Part shown: positions 42,949 to 59,189 of the stretch, in pieces
How the letters are laid out: each line of letters starts with the position of its first letter
Position numbering within the stretch: the first letter of the stretch is position 1
Assembly (NCBI GenBank): GCA_036320915.1
Contig: JAXBDG010000006.1
Coordinates: forward strand, 434,001-498,000
Length of the DNA: 64,000 bases
From: Linnemannia elongata
Taxonomy: Eukaryota; Mortierellomycota; Mortierellomycetes; Mortierellales; Mortierellaceae
Direction: 5' to 3'
Notes under the pieces: model-generated
The model's input: only the letters and a program-made list of their open reading frames with translations
Databases searched by the model: none
What the model was told of the DNA's origin: nothing
Program-made: the position numbers and the translations under genes

Positions 42949-44912
42949 GTTTGCCAAAGGGGTATGTTGAGGGTGATGAAGTAGAAAAAGTTCTGAAGAG
43001 GATGAACAAAAAAAAGTGGTGGATGAGAACGATGTTCTTATAGTAGTTGGCGAAAACAATAATTGCCGACCAAAAAAAAAAGAGAGAGAGTTAACTTGAC
43101 GGTGATGTTGTGGATATCCTCAAGAGCAGAGAGAAAGACGCGCACGTCGACAAGAACGGATGTAGGTGTGTGGATAGCCACCGCGACAATTACTCGAATG
43201 GTCGATGAAAGCAAGAGGGTCCTTGTCAGGGTCAAGCAGCCTAGCTGGCTGCAATGGGTGACACAAGGCACCGACGTGCGGCAGAAAGAGGAAGACAGTG
43301 GGGAGGTAGAAACGGCATGGACGAAAAGGGGAAGGAAAGAAAAAGAGGAAACAAAGGGAAGAAGGGAAGACAGGAGAGGACGATGAGTTGCCAATGGCTT
43401 TTTTAGGATAGCAAAGAAAAACAAATGGAAAAGGAAGGGCAAACAAAAGGGGGACTGATAAGGGAAGTGAGTGGAAGAGGAGAAGAAAGGGCGAAGGAGT
43501 AGATCATAGGGGTTATTATTGGCCATCGGTGGCATCCTAGTTGAGATCCTGGTTAGCATAGTGGATAGTGATAAGCAGCCTTTATTGTTTGAATTACATC
43601 TCTTGATCTGTGGAGAAGCGCATGCTGCGTGAGTAATATGTGGGGTGTGTTGCACACCCCTCCCTGCACCATGAGAGGCATGCCAGTAAGTATGCGTTTG
43701 AGAAGCGGATACCTTTTCTTATTGTTTTCTTGTTCTTGGGAACAGTGGCAGGCGAGAAGAAAGAAGGTTAGTGGTACAGCTGTGCGCGTCCTTCTTCTTG
43801 TGGAGATACTGTATTAGGCAAGCAAAGAGAAATGAATACCATGGAGCACAGAGGAACCAAGGGAGGCATGAATGTATTGGGCCATCAAGGTCGAGATTAA
43901 AAAATAAAAATAGGCTTGTTTGTTTGTGCATCCAAGGCACATACTTGTATCTCTGCGGTGCTGTTCTCTATTGTCATCGGTTCTATTTTCTAAACTTAAG
44001 CAACAACTCTTGCCAGTTGTTGTCCTCCTTACGCAATTTGCTTCCAATAACGGCAATTGCATGTAACAGAAAGGGACCCCTGGACACTACTTGTGTAGGG
44101 TCGGTGTTTGCAATCTCGCTTTACTGTCCCCTTGTGAACCTTTATTAACTTTTTATTAGCCTTCAACCCTTCAACTTTCTTCCTTGTGTTCATCTTCTGC
44201 GCTATATACGCACCCCCCTTGACGAAGCATGCTCCCTCCCACTCCGGGTAAAAGACGAAAATGAAAATAAAATCGCTCACTTGTCTTCAGGGTGTGTGTG
44301 TGGTCTTGTTGGCCAATGGCATGACTCGATGACCCTGCTCTGCCTTCTGCCCCTGTTCCTGTGTGCCCCCACCTCCCCTCCTCAGTCCAGCCCTGTCCTT
44401 CTCCTGCCTCTGACGACAACACATAAGTTTTCCCGACATATACCACAGTCAGTCAGTCAGTGACCATTGAGTGAGTGAATACTCCAACTGTGTCTGCACT
44501 CTCTGTACACCAATTGAACCCTTCTCCTTCGCTCCATTTGGCAATTTGAGTCCACCGGCCCTTTTTTCCTTCCCTTCGTCACCCTTCTTCCCTTCCGCCG
44601 TCTCTTCCTTTTTCCTCTTTCCCTTCCTTCTCCTCTTTATCACCTCCTCTCCCTCCCCTTTTCTTTGTCCTTTCTCCTTTCTCCTTTCTCCTTTCTCTTC
44701 CTCCTTCATTCATTACCAAAAAAAAAATAATAGTCGCCAGCATCACTCGCTCACAAGTCCGACATCAAGATCCGAATCACCTGGAAAAAAAAAACTCCAC
44801 CCGCTTTACTATCTTTGTCCGAGCCTTGTCAAGTGACAAAATAACCCCCCGGCCTCTGTCCACTCAAGAAGAAAATATAACCGAACAGCAACAAGACAAC
44901 GCATAGGCAGTA
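42949..44912. other. intergenic between divergent genes
   Basis: About 2 kb without a secure gene. A possible 28-codon spliced ORF lies near 43672-43818 (see findings). CT-rich sequence at 44540-44710 and T/C-rich blocks precede the velvet gene and probably form its promoter and leader. Confidence 0.45.
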
Positions 44913-47339
44913 ATGGCTTCAATCCATAACCTCATCAACCAGGAGCCAGAAGACGACAGGCAACAACACCACTCTTATCCTAACCCTTATCCTCACCATC
45001 AGCAACAGCATTCATACCCACCTCAACAGCAAAAGCAACAGCAACAGCACCTCCCACCAGTACAGTCTATACCTCCAGATCGCCACCACCAGCAGCATTC
45101 AAGCAACCCGTTGCCGCCCATGCGCAACTACCCAGCAGCACAGCCCGTCGAACCACCGCACCCGGAACAACCTATTCGAGCACCACACCATCATGATCGG
45201 CACCCGCCTTATCATGTCCCGCACTACCATCCTTACCCACATCCTTCGAGTGGTTCTTCCTCATCTTCGTCATCACCAAGTGGCTTCTCACACCAGCATC
45301 AGCATAGACACCCTTACCCAGCGGTAGCCGTCGACCCTTCGCAACAACAGCAGCACCATTATCCTGGACCGCCTCCTCCTCATTCTTCTCATGGTCACCC
45401 TCACCCACATGGACATACACACTACCACGACCAGCAGCAACAGCCACCGCAGGGGTATGACAACAGGCACCCGTACGACCACAACCGTCCTCCTCCTCCA
45501 GCGCCAGTAGCACAACAAAAGGCACCCGTTCCGAAGGAGACTTCGTCTTCCTCAAGACGCCCATCTGGCCCTACTACTTCTAGTTCTGGACAGCAGCAGC
45601 AGCAAGAGAGAGGAGAGATACACCCGATCGTCAAGACTGAGAATACTCGTCGTCCTTCTGCTACTGGTGCCACAGCAGGTACCACAACGGCAGCACCAGA
45701 AGACCACCAGCGGTAAGAAGGAGGAAAAAAAAATGTTTTTTACAGCTCAGATTTGCCCTTTGGGATGGAACCCCAACAGTCACGTTTGAGAAAATGGATA
45801 AACCTCAAATCCCCACTTTTCTGCACCGTCCTTCACCACTTACGCACACTCTCACTACTTTAACTTTACCCCCTGCTCGAACATACTCGACCCCCCTTGA
45901 GCTTGAGCCTTCAACCGTTATACTTAACAACATGTCAACATCTTCTCCTCCTCCAATAACAACAATAACTCCTATATCGGATAGGCAAGCAAGGATCAAA
46001 ATTGTACAACAACCCCTCCACGCACGTATGTGTGGGTTCGGCGAGAAGGACCGTCGACCCGTCGACCCGCCCCCAATTGTCCAGCTTCTTCTCGACGAAC
46101 AGCACGATCAGCATCCTGCGAGACGTGCGCACCGGTCTGCTATTGCTGCTGCCCTCGCTGTCGCTTCTTCTACCGGGAAGAAAGGGAGCTCGGCCAAGAA
46201 GAAGAGCGCAGGAGCAGGAGCAGGAGCAGGGAAACAGGTCAAGGGCGGGAAGAAAGCTGGAGCAGGAGGACAGGAAGAGGATGCGGATGAAGAGAGTGCG
46301 CAGGGGGATCATGAGGATGATGACGGAGATGAGACTTATCAGCATGAGGAGGGAAGCGACGCCGATGAGGCCGGTGGAGATAAAAAGACTTCTTCAGCTC
46401 GCAATGGTCGGTCTTCGAAAGGAGGAGCAGCCAAGAATCTGAAGCATGAGCACGGCACCGGATCCGCATCCTCACCCTCACTCGGCAAACACGGCCGCCA
46501 ATCCACCAAGAGCGATCACTCCAACAGCGACTCGGACAACAACAGTGACTCTGAAAACGACAACAACGATATTGGAGACAATGGAGACCTAGACGAACAG
46601 GACCCGCTCTTCGTCCTTCACGTCTCCCTCTGGTCGCATGACGGTACTGAAGTCCGCAACATGATTGCAACACCTGGACAATCTGACCCTCCCAAGCTGA
46701 CCAGGATCTTGATGGGCTCCCTGGTAGTATCCCCGATTCTGTTGAATAACCCAGAGGGAGTTCCGGGGTGGTATTTCAGTTTTCCGGACTTGAGCATCAG
46801 GACTGAGGGGACTTATACCCTCAAGTTCTCCCTTATGCGCTTTGGAAGGTAAACATCTCTTCTTTCTTCCTTTCTTCCTTTCTTTCTTTCCTCCTTTCTC
46901 TGTTGCTTGCTGTGTGTGTTTAATGTATGAGGGGCTGTATTGTTTACTAAACTACATGTATTTCCCTTCGTTTTTTTTGTATGCTAATTTAGCTGTGATT
47001 TTTCGAGCAGTGAGGATGGACAGGCCTCCCTCTTGGTCGCAGAAGAAATCAGCGACCCATTCCAAGTCTTTTCCGCCAAAAAGTTCCCCGGCATGACCGG
47101 TAAGCCTTTCACTTTCGGCCTTCCCCCCCCCCCCCCCTTTTTTTTTCCATTCCGTTGAACTTTGGTGTTTTTCTTAGTAATCATTTCAAGACGTGAAATT
47201 GACATTTATATTATTCCTTCTTGATCCTTTTTATTTTGTATATGTAGAATCAACGGAGCTGTCAAAGGCGTTCGCAAAGCAGGGGCTCAAGATCCCTATC
47301 AGGAACGACCTCCGAGTCCGCAAAGCCGACCGCGAGTAA
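44913..47339 (+). CDS. velvet-domain regulator with Pro/His/Gln-rich N-terminus
   Basis: Four exons (44913-45712, 45985-46848, 46993-47099, 47248-47339) give 620 residues with every junction in frame. Velvet proteins are NF-kB-like fungal DNA-binding regulators of development and secondary metabolism. Residues 1-265 are almost wholly His/Pro/Gln/Ser low complexity. The velvet domain starts across intron 1 with QARIKIVQQPLHARMCGFGE and VDPPPIVQL. It is split by a ~140-residue Gly/Lys then acidic insert (about 325-470) and resumes with FVLHVSLWSHDG ... ILMGSLVVSPILLNNPEGVPGWYFSFPDLSIRTEGTYTLKFSL and SDPFQVFSAKKFPGM. An insert at this place is typical of VelB-like members. The acceptor at 46992 was preferred because it follows TGCTAAT. 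Confidence 0.92.
47126..47149 (+). repeat. poly(C)-poly(T) tract in a velvet intron
   Basis: About 15 C followed by about 9 T lie inside intron 3 of the velvet gene. Comparable C-runs occur at 47751-47767 and 55507-55526, with a shorter one near 6527-6537. C homopolymers of this length are usually rare and assembly-prone. Confidence 0.7.
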
Positions 47340-48086
47340 TGTAGGGATGGAGTAACTAGAGTCAGAGTAGAGGACGGGGTACATCAAAAAAAAAAAAAAA
47401 AATGCAAGAACCAGACAAAAAAACCTTGCCTCAAAAAAAAACCTCCCCAAAGGTGGGCAGCAGGACTGACCCACCATTGACGCGATGACAAAAGACACAT
47501 ACATACACACGCACACAAAAAAAAACGATGTGGGAGTTTGTAGATAGACGGCCAGATACCATTTAGAACAATAACACCCGTTTTAAAACAGTGTCGCGAT
47601 TATGAAGGGGTAGGCGGAGGAGGAGGAGGAGGGGGAAGGAGGGGTGGTTGGTTTGAACCTGACCTATTGATGGTTGACCCCCCCTCGGTGCCTCGGAGTG
47701 AATTTGGTCCGCAGAGAAAGAACTCATCCTTCTAAACAATTTACCCAGACCCCCCCCCCCCCCCCCCTGACTGACAAAGTGCTGGTAAAAAGACACAAAA
47801 ATGCGTCGTTTCTACAACGAACGCTGGGTCTTTCCCCAGATTGCAAGTTCCAATAGCTGTCTCGAATACAAAAGTTGTTATTTTATTTTGAAGAAGGGAA
47901 GCTACAAACAAGAAAACGTGAACCGTCTCTTGTTATTTGATGTGAAAAGGGAGTGTGAGAATGGGGGATGTGAGGAAGTGTGGGTGGCGACATACTTTTT
48001 TTTTCGATTTTCTTTTCTTTGAGTAGGGTAATGGCTTTGACGATGGTGGTTAGTTGGAGTTTTTCGTTTGCTTGGGCAGCAGAAGA
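47340..48086. other. intergenic between convergent genes
   Basis: The shared 3' region of the velvet and RSP5 genes contains A-runs near 47385 and 47515 and a C-run at 47751-47767. No gene was seen. Confidence 0.5.
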
Positions 48087-52705
<4,619 letters not shown>

Positions 52706-53048
52706 GGTGGTCTGTAGTGGTTTGGTTGTTTAGGAGGGAAGACTCCTGTTAAAAGTCGATAGGGATGTGAATAAGGGCGAGAAGGAGGGAAGGTGGAGGA
52801 GAGGGGTGTGTGATGCGGATAGGGGGAGAAAAGGGTGTGTAGGAAAGAGTGACGGTGATGAAAGAGAGAGGGAGGGAGAGAGAGAGGGAGTGAGTGAGTG
52901 GTATGAGGAGGGAAAGGGATGAGACAGAGGAACAATAAAAGAAAAGGAAAAGGAAAAGGAAAAGGAAAAGGAAAAGGAAAGAAGACGAGGAGCGCCAAGG
53001 AAGGAAATAAGGGAAGGGAGAGAAGGGAAAAGGAAGGGAAGGGACGAA

Positions 53049-53080
<32 letters not shown>

Positions 53081-53892
53081 AGACGAAAGAAGGGAAAAAG
53101 GGAGACAAAAGTCAGAGTGAGAGCGAGAGACAAGAACAAGAACAGAAATCGACAGCTTTTGTTGTACTCTGAATGTCTGTGATTTATTTTTGGTTTCTCG
53201 AATCGAAGAGAACAGGGGATGGAAAGGAAGCCAATATAGACATGAAAATGAGTGGAGTTTGGAGAGGAGGATGAACACTTCTTTCTGGATCATTGATCAA
53301 GATACACACACACACACACCGTGTCAGTTACACCACTCTTCAATGCTACTCTTCTTGACCCTTTTCCTCTCTTCCCTTTTTTACTGCCTCTCCTCTCCTC
53401 CATCTGTTCTTTCTTTCCCTACCCCTTTCGAATATATATATATATATATACAAAGTGTGCGTCAACGGTTGGAAATACAGAAATGAATGATCAATGAGAT
53501 ATGACCATCCATGGTATATGTGAATAATAAATAATAATTATTATCGTTCAGAAGGACTGAAGAGAACGGCAAGAACAATCTCTTTGACAAACAAAAAGAG
53601 AAAAAAAAAACATAATTGTGAGCTCTCTCCCTCGGGGTTGCCTTGTGTTCTTGTCGAGATATACAAAAAAAATGGTGAGAAAAATGAACTGAAGAAAGAA
53701 AAAAAAAGGGCGCAGAGCAACCAAAAGAAGAACCTCAATGTTGGCATGCCATGTTATTCGTTATTCGTTCATGGTGAATTAACTGTGGTGAAAAAAAAAA
53801 AAAGGTGCTCACAATTTTCACAGTTGGGTTGGTTTGGTTGGGTATACAGGTGAGTAAACATGACAAGTGGCAATAACTGGATGGATGGATTC

Positions 53893-53928
<36 letters not shown>

Positions 53929-54673
53929 AGAGAACGCGCACTGTCGCTTTTGTCTGTGTTTTGTTTTTGTGGGTGGTGATAGTATTCTGCGACGGGACAA
54001 AAAGTGCGACCAGGCAGGGGACAGGGGTGGGTGGCAAACACTCCACAGCAACAAGCAGGGGGGGTCTTGCGTTTTGATGGGCGAAGATAATGCACACGAC
54101 TGTCTTACCGGTGAAAGCAAAGGATGACTGAAAAAAAAAAAAAAAGGGGAAGCGGGTATGAATGTCAGTCTGTGTGCCACCAAAACAACAGAGTAAAGAG
54201 CGAGAGATAGAGAGAGGGAAAATTAGGACAAAAAAGCAGAGACAAGTCGACAGAGAGGCAATTTTTGGTACCTTCGCATTTATCCGCTCAAATGCGATGT
54301 GCATGCAAAACAGAACGCAATCGTGACCTGACCCCGATCCCTTTTCTCAACCTATCCACCACGTCGGTCGATGACAAATTGCGCCGCGTTCGAAGCACAT
54401 ACACACTGCACTATAATGTTTCTATCTTTTTTCAAATATATGTCTTCCGTAGAATCCTTAATAATCTCCCAGTGACATTCCTCACTACCATCATGTTCGT
54501 CATACCTGTCGCCTTATTCCTCTCTCTCTCACTCACTCAAACAGCCAACACAACAATACTCACTACCTCGGACCATATCAATGCGCGTTGTCTATTATTT
54601 ACTAAATGTATTTTTCAGAAAAAAAAAGGGTGTGCGAGATTCCCTATCAAGCGTTCCTTATCCTCCGCATCAT
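52706..54673. other. RSP5 upstream region rich in simple repeats
   Basis: Plus-strand purine tracts are equivalent to a CT-rich promoter and leader for RSP5. They include (GGAAAA)n at about 52935-52980, (GAA)n at 53046-53090 and a long AG-rich stretch. Other microsatellites are (CA)n near 53305, (TA)n at 53433-53451 and (TC)n at 53895-53926. Long ORFs here are repeat translations. No gene was recognised between 53200 and 54673. Confidence 0.6.
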
Positions 54674-55378
54674 TTACCTCCTACGACCCTTCTTGACTAC
54701 AGTCTCAAACCCATCCTCATCAATAATCGGCTCTGGCTTCTCCTTCTTCACCGGCTCAGGTGCCTCCTCACCCATTTCCACATCCATATCCTCCCCTTCT
54801 TCAGCATCATCGTCACTGCTATCATCATCATCGTCACCACCCTTCTGAGCCTTGGAACTCGTGAATGCTCCACTGATCTTTTGAGAATCCTGCTTGAGCG
54901 TTTGAACAAGGTCGTATTTCCCATGAGTACAATCCAAAAAGAGTTGTTCGAGGACCTTGGAGATGTGTTGTTCAGACTTGTCCTCGAGCATAATTGAGAA
55001 TTCGTCGTTCATGATCTGGAGTAGGATGTCTTCCAAATCGAATGTATCCACCTTCTTTCCATCTATTATGAGGGTTGTATGTCAAGTAGATTTTGTTCAA
55101 ATTGTTAGTTTCTTAGTCATTTAGATACATTTGTCCCTGTTTTAACTTGGTCCTTTGACTCCTGATTTAAAAAAAAAGCTGTGATAAGAGGAGCGAAGAA
55201 GAAAAGACTTACGCTCGCCAAAGTAATCGACGATGGTATCGACGAACCAGTCCCGCTTGGCGGCAGAGTCATGTCCACCCCACTCGCCGTCGACAGCCAG
55301 CTTGAGCGCAGTCCAGGAGTGGAACAAATATTCGACACCCTCCCTGAAGGCAACCTGATTCGGATGAGGAGCAGCCAT
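54674..55378 (-). CDS. TSR2: pre-rRNA-processing protein TSR2
   Basis: Two exons (55213-55378 and 54674-55062) give 184 residues. TSR2 is the escort of ribosomal protein eS26 into pre-40S particles. FREGVEYLFHSWTALKLAVDGEWGG carries the WGG motif, followed by KRDWFVDTIVDYFGE and, after the intron, FDLEDILLQIMNDEFSIMLEDKSE. An Asp/Glu-rich segment and the basic end KKGRRR complete the family layout. Length is normal. It is divergent from the membrane-protein gene starting at 55809. Confidence 0.93.
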
Positions 55379-55506
55379 TCTTGTTGTCTCTTGAATGTAC
55401 TTGAGTTGAAAAAGGTGATGCTGAAAGCAATGGCTATGTTGCAAAAAAAGTAGAAAAAAAAAAAGTTGCCCTCAAAACAACGCCTCTCCCCCACACAAAC
55501 AAGCAG

Positions 55507-55526
55507 TCCCCCCCCCCCCCCCCCCC
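55507..55526 (+). repeat. poly(C) tract upstream of TSR2
   Basis: About 20 consecutive C lie 130 bp upstream of the TSR2 ATG, in the interval between two divergent genes. On the TSR2 sense strand this is poly(G), which could form a stable four-stranded structure. Confidence 0.7.
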
Positions 55527-55808
55527 TCATATCCTTTTAATAGCCCGCAAGTGTGCCCTCAACTTACTGCAATGCGATTCGTTCCTGGTGTGGCTTGAAT
55601 GTGGATCGAACACAACCGCCAATTATCGCATCTGTTGCTCCCCTTTCGCACGCCAGCTAAACCCCAGAACCTTTTTTTTTTTTCTCACTTCAGAGCATCA
55701 TCTCACTCATCCTTCCATCCTTCCTTCACTCTCATCACCCCTCCTTCCTTCTCCCCTCCCTAAGACTCCCAACCTCTCTCTCTCTCACATACACCCGCCT
55801 TCCCGAAA

Positions 55809-56718
55809 ATGGTCAACAAGCCCCCCAAACCAGTAAAAGCCCCCAAAGCCAACAAGCGTTCCAAGGCCGGCGGTCCTTCCAACGCCGAGCTCCCCTTCCA
55901 GAAAAACTACTTTTCTGAAGAATCCCTCTTTGGCCGCTCCCAAAAGTTTGTTCAAGAGAACGATGCCAGACCCTTCCGCGACTTTGGTTACTTTATCGCC
56001 TTTATCCTTTCTATTTTTATTTGGAGATACCAAGCTGCCCTTGCTGACAATCGTGAGAGTAAGTATTTTTTTTTTTTTTTTTGTACGTAGTCCACGGTTT
56101 GGGGACGTGGACGGGACAACAAAACACGGACACATGCTTATCCTAACCATGCTCTCAAAGAACAAGAAAAGAAAACTAACAATTTCACGCCTCTCCCTCC
56201 TCTCTGAACAACTACCAACCTCCCTCCCCACCCCCCTTCTAAAATAGCTGGAGTGTCAATCTGGGGTTTCTTGACCTTCGCCTTGATCCTCCTGATCAAC
56301 ATCTGGACCTACTTCCTCGTCCTCATCAAGTACCGTCGCGGCGGTGACATTGGCATTGTCAAGATCGCCGACGAGGATATCCACCGCTTCATGTGGATCT
56401 CGGGTCTCTTTGGCGCCTGGGCTGGTATCGTCTGTAAGTCTTATTCTTTTTTGCTGTTTTGTGCTCCGTACCTCAATGAATTTTAATTTCTCTCACCCTC
56501 TCTCTCCCTCGTGTGATCAACTCGATCGTGGCACTTACATGTCTACTTTTTTTCCCCCTCCTTCTCTCGCGTGGGCGTGCTAAATGAATTTGTATCCTCT
56601 AGGGTTCGGATATTACCCCAAGACGCCAAAGTTCTTTGCAAAGGCGATCGTCTTCTCCGTCTTCAGCTTAGCTTGGGTTGCCATCGGCATCAAGCTCTTC
56701 TCCTCCGTTTCCGTATAA
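55809..56718 (+). CDS. small multipass membrane protein, faint DUF1294 resemblance
   Basis: Three exons (55809-56058, 56248-56433, 56603-56718) give 183 residues. A basic, Lys/Pro-rich N-terminus (about 1-25) precedes four hydrophobic segments: FGYFIAFILSIFIWRY, WGFLTFALILLINIWTYFLVLI, FMWISGLFGAWAGIVWFGYY and AIVFSVFSLAWVAIGIKLF. The SGLFGAWAGIVWFGYYPKTPKFF block resembles the GGxxGAxxG...F-H-K-T-x-K-x-F signature of DUF1294 proteins, with Tyr-Pro replacing the Arg-His pair. The function is unknown, and organellar or ER membrane location is an inference. All junctions are GT-AG and in frame. Confidence 0.8.
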
Positions 56719-56986
56719 CATCTTTTTTTTTTTTTTTTTCCCTCACAGGTCTCGACCTCCGGTGCAATACTAGCCATAATAAATAATAACCGCCTGTTTT
56801 CACTGTATTCACCAGATGATATTTATAAGATGCTGAGCAGAAAATAATAGTTTATGAGAAAGATGTGATGAACAAGAAAAAAGTAGAGAAAGAAAAAAAA
56901 AACGTGTGGTGAAGGGGAAAGGATGAACAGAAGGGAAGAAAAAAAAAATCCAAAAAGTCTATAGCAAAATGATACGTTTTTTTTTT

Positions 56987-58417
56987 TTACTCCAATGAGA
57001 CGGTGGCACCCAAATCCTCAAGGGTCTTCTTCAACTTCTCGGCATCAGCCTTGTTCAAGTTCTCCTTGACGACCTTTGGTGCTCCCTCAACAAACTTCTT
57101 GGCCTCAACCAGGTTGATGCCGGGGATGATGTTCTTGATCTCACGGATCAACTTTGCCTTGGCAGCAGCATCGAACTTCTCGAGCTTGACGGCAAACTCG
57201 GTCTTCTCAGCAACCTTCTCCTCCTATTAGAGATGTTAATGGGGGGAAAATATGCAAGGGTTAGATTAAATTGTTCCAGTAACAACGACACAAGTTGTAA
57301 TTGTGAGAAAAGTGTCGATCCATCGCGAGTCTCGTACCTCAACGGGGGCGGCGGCGGCGGCAGGGGCAGCGGCAGCTCCACCTCCGACGGGCATAGCGAT
57401 CTCCTGGATGTTAAGACGGGTCTATTCCATACAATAAAGAATAAAAGAAAAAAAAGAAAAAGAGTCAGTCGATTGATCTCATATATTACAAATCCTCAAC
57501 AGACTCCAACTGACAGATCACTGCAGGCAATCTTCGGTGAAAGGTGTCATACCTTCAACAAGGAAACCAAGTCGGCGGTCTGAAGAAGGGTCAATCCAGA
57601 GATCTGGTCCACAATCGAAACAATCTTGGGGTCAACATCCTTGCTCGATCCGGGAGCATCCAACTTGTCGGCAGCAGACGAGTAGTTGGCAACCCTGCTG
57701 ACAACAACGCGGGGAGCGATTCTAGATCAATTTCATTATGTGAGCGAGCGAAAGCAGTTCGTTAGTGAAAAAGAACAATGAGGCATAAAAGGGTAAAAGA
57801 CTGGGAGCAATTGAATGTTGACGGAATAAAGAAAGAGGCGTTAAGCGAACAGAATGAAAAGAGATCAATTGAGGTAAGGCCATACCTGGAGACGGTGCGG
57901 GGAGCGAGGCGGGCAGAGATGGTGCGCAACTAGTTTTGGTGAAGAAACAACCATAGGGTCAAGACAGTGGTCAGAATTGAGTGAATTCGAATAGCAACAC
58001 TAAAGGTGCCAGGAAGCCTCCTCAAGTTGAACGAAAAGCCGAAGCTGTTGGAAGAGTGGGAGACTTGTTTTCTTGCTTGTCGTGTGAATCAGTCCCGCCT
58101 GTTGAATCGCGCGGTTTGGGCTAGTCAAAGGTATAAGTTGCTGATCGCCGTCGGTCACAACCACAGTTGCTCCTGAACTCTCAGGTCTTGGTCCACTTCC
58201 TTCTCAGCTCTCCTTTCCCTTCCCTTCTCCTCATTCTGTTCTCCGAAGAAGTGTGTGTCCTGATCAGCCTTTGCTCGTTTGTAGCACGAAAAGTAAGAAA
58301 ACTCCAGCCACAGGGTCGATGTCAAAACAAGGCGGGTGCAGTCTGAATACGGGTTGCGTGAACGGCTGTCGTGACCCTGCCTGTGCGAGAGCGAAGTGAG
58401 GTTGCTGTTATTACCAT
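56987..58417 (-). CDS. MNP1: mitochondrial ribosomal protein bL12m (L7/L12)
   Basis: Five coding exons are proposed (58415-58417, 57886-57929, 57553-57721, 57338-57421, 56987-57223), giving 178 residues. The mature part has the L7/L12 layout. An N-terminal dimerisation segment ([35 protein letters not shown]) leads to an Ala/Pro/Gly hinge. The C-terminal domain [51 protein letters not shown] follows and ends DLGATVSLE. The first coding exon would hold only the ATG, followed by a 485-bp intron with a GTAATA donor. The joined start [31 protein letters not shown] is a typical Arg/Ser-rich mitochondrial presequence. No other ATG gives an open frame into exon 2. The exons after the ATG are secure; the ATG exon is inferred. 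Confidence 0.85.
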
Positions 58418-59189
58418 GGTGAATGTGTGGGATGTGTGGATGGTGTTGGTGGGAGACGACGGGAGTAAAGGTTGAAATCAGAGCAAAGGACCGAGGGTAA
58501 ACAAAAGTTGCCAGGAACACCTTGAAAGTGACTGTCATTGGCAAGGTAGATTTGGTCATCGTACAAGCTACATTTTTTATTAGATTTTGTTCGTTCCTTC
58601 GATGGTATGGGACAAGGTGAAAGAGGATATCCCGTCATTGCTCTAACCCTCGCAGCTCTTGCCCTACACACACACTCGCATTCATACTTTTATCATTGGC
58701 AAAGAGTAAAGGAGACATAACCTATTATTCTTGTAGTGTTGAAAACCGATTTTGTATTATTTTTTTGCTCGCTCTCTTATTCTTGAAAACTGCTTTTGTA
58801 TATTTTTTGTAGGGTTGTGTTGTTATTGTTGGCGCTTCTCGTCTTCCTTGTTTACACTGTTTTTCCACCGCTCTTGACAACCACTGCCCTTCTCAGACAA
58901 CACCTGCAACAAGTGAGCAAACACAAGTATCATCCTTCAAATCGGAGCAAAAGAACCAACACATGCGTGCGCTTTTCCTGGATCCTTCTGCAAGATCTCT
59001 CGATCCTCATCATCACTCCCTCTCATATCCTGTTTTGTAAACGATCATCCTGTTATCCGTGCCTTTGTCCGACTAAAAGAACGCTGTAATGAAAGAAAAA
59101 AAGAAAATAGAAAAGGTTATCCTTGATCCTGATCCTGTTCAAAACGCTCCGTTACTCCCAAAAGTGTAGCAAGTCTATGTGTAGCCCAT
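58418..59189. other. intergenic upstream of bL12m
   Basis: No gene was recognised. The sequence is T/C-rich and contains short ORFs without motifs. It should hold the bL12m promoter and the 3' region of the PABPN1-type gene. Confidence 0.5.

Noticed and set aside
45794..45984. Separate gene starting at 45794 for the velvet domain
   Set aside because: The exon 1 donor at 45713 and acceptor at 45984 join in phase directly into the conserved velvet start, so a single gene is simpler.
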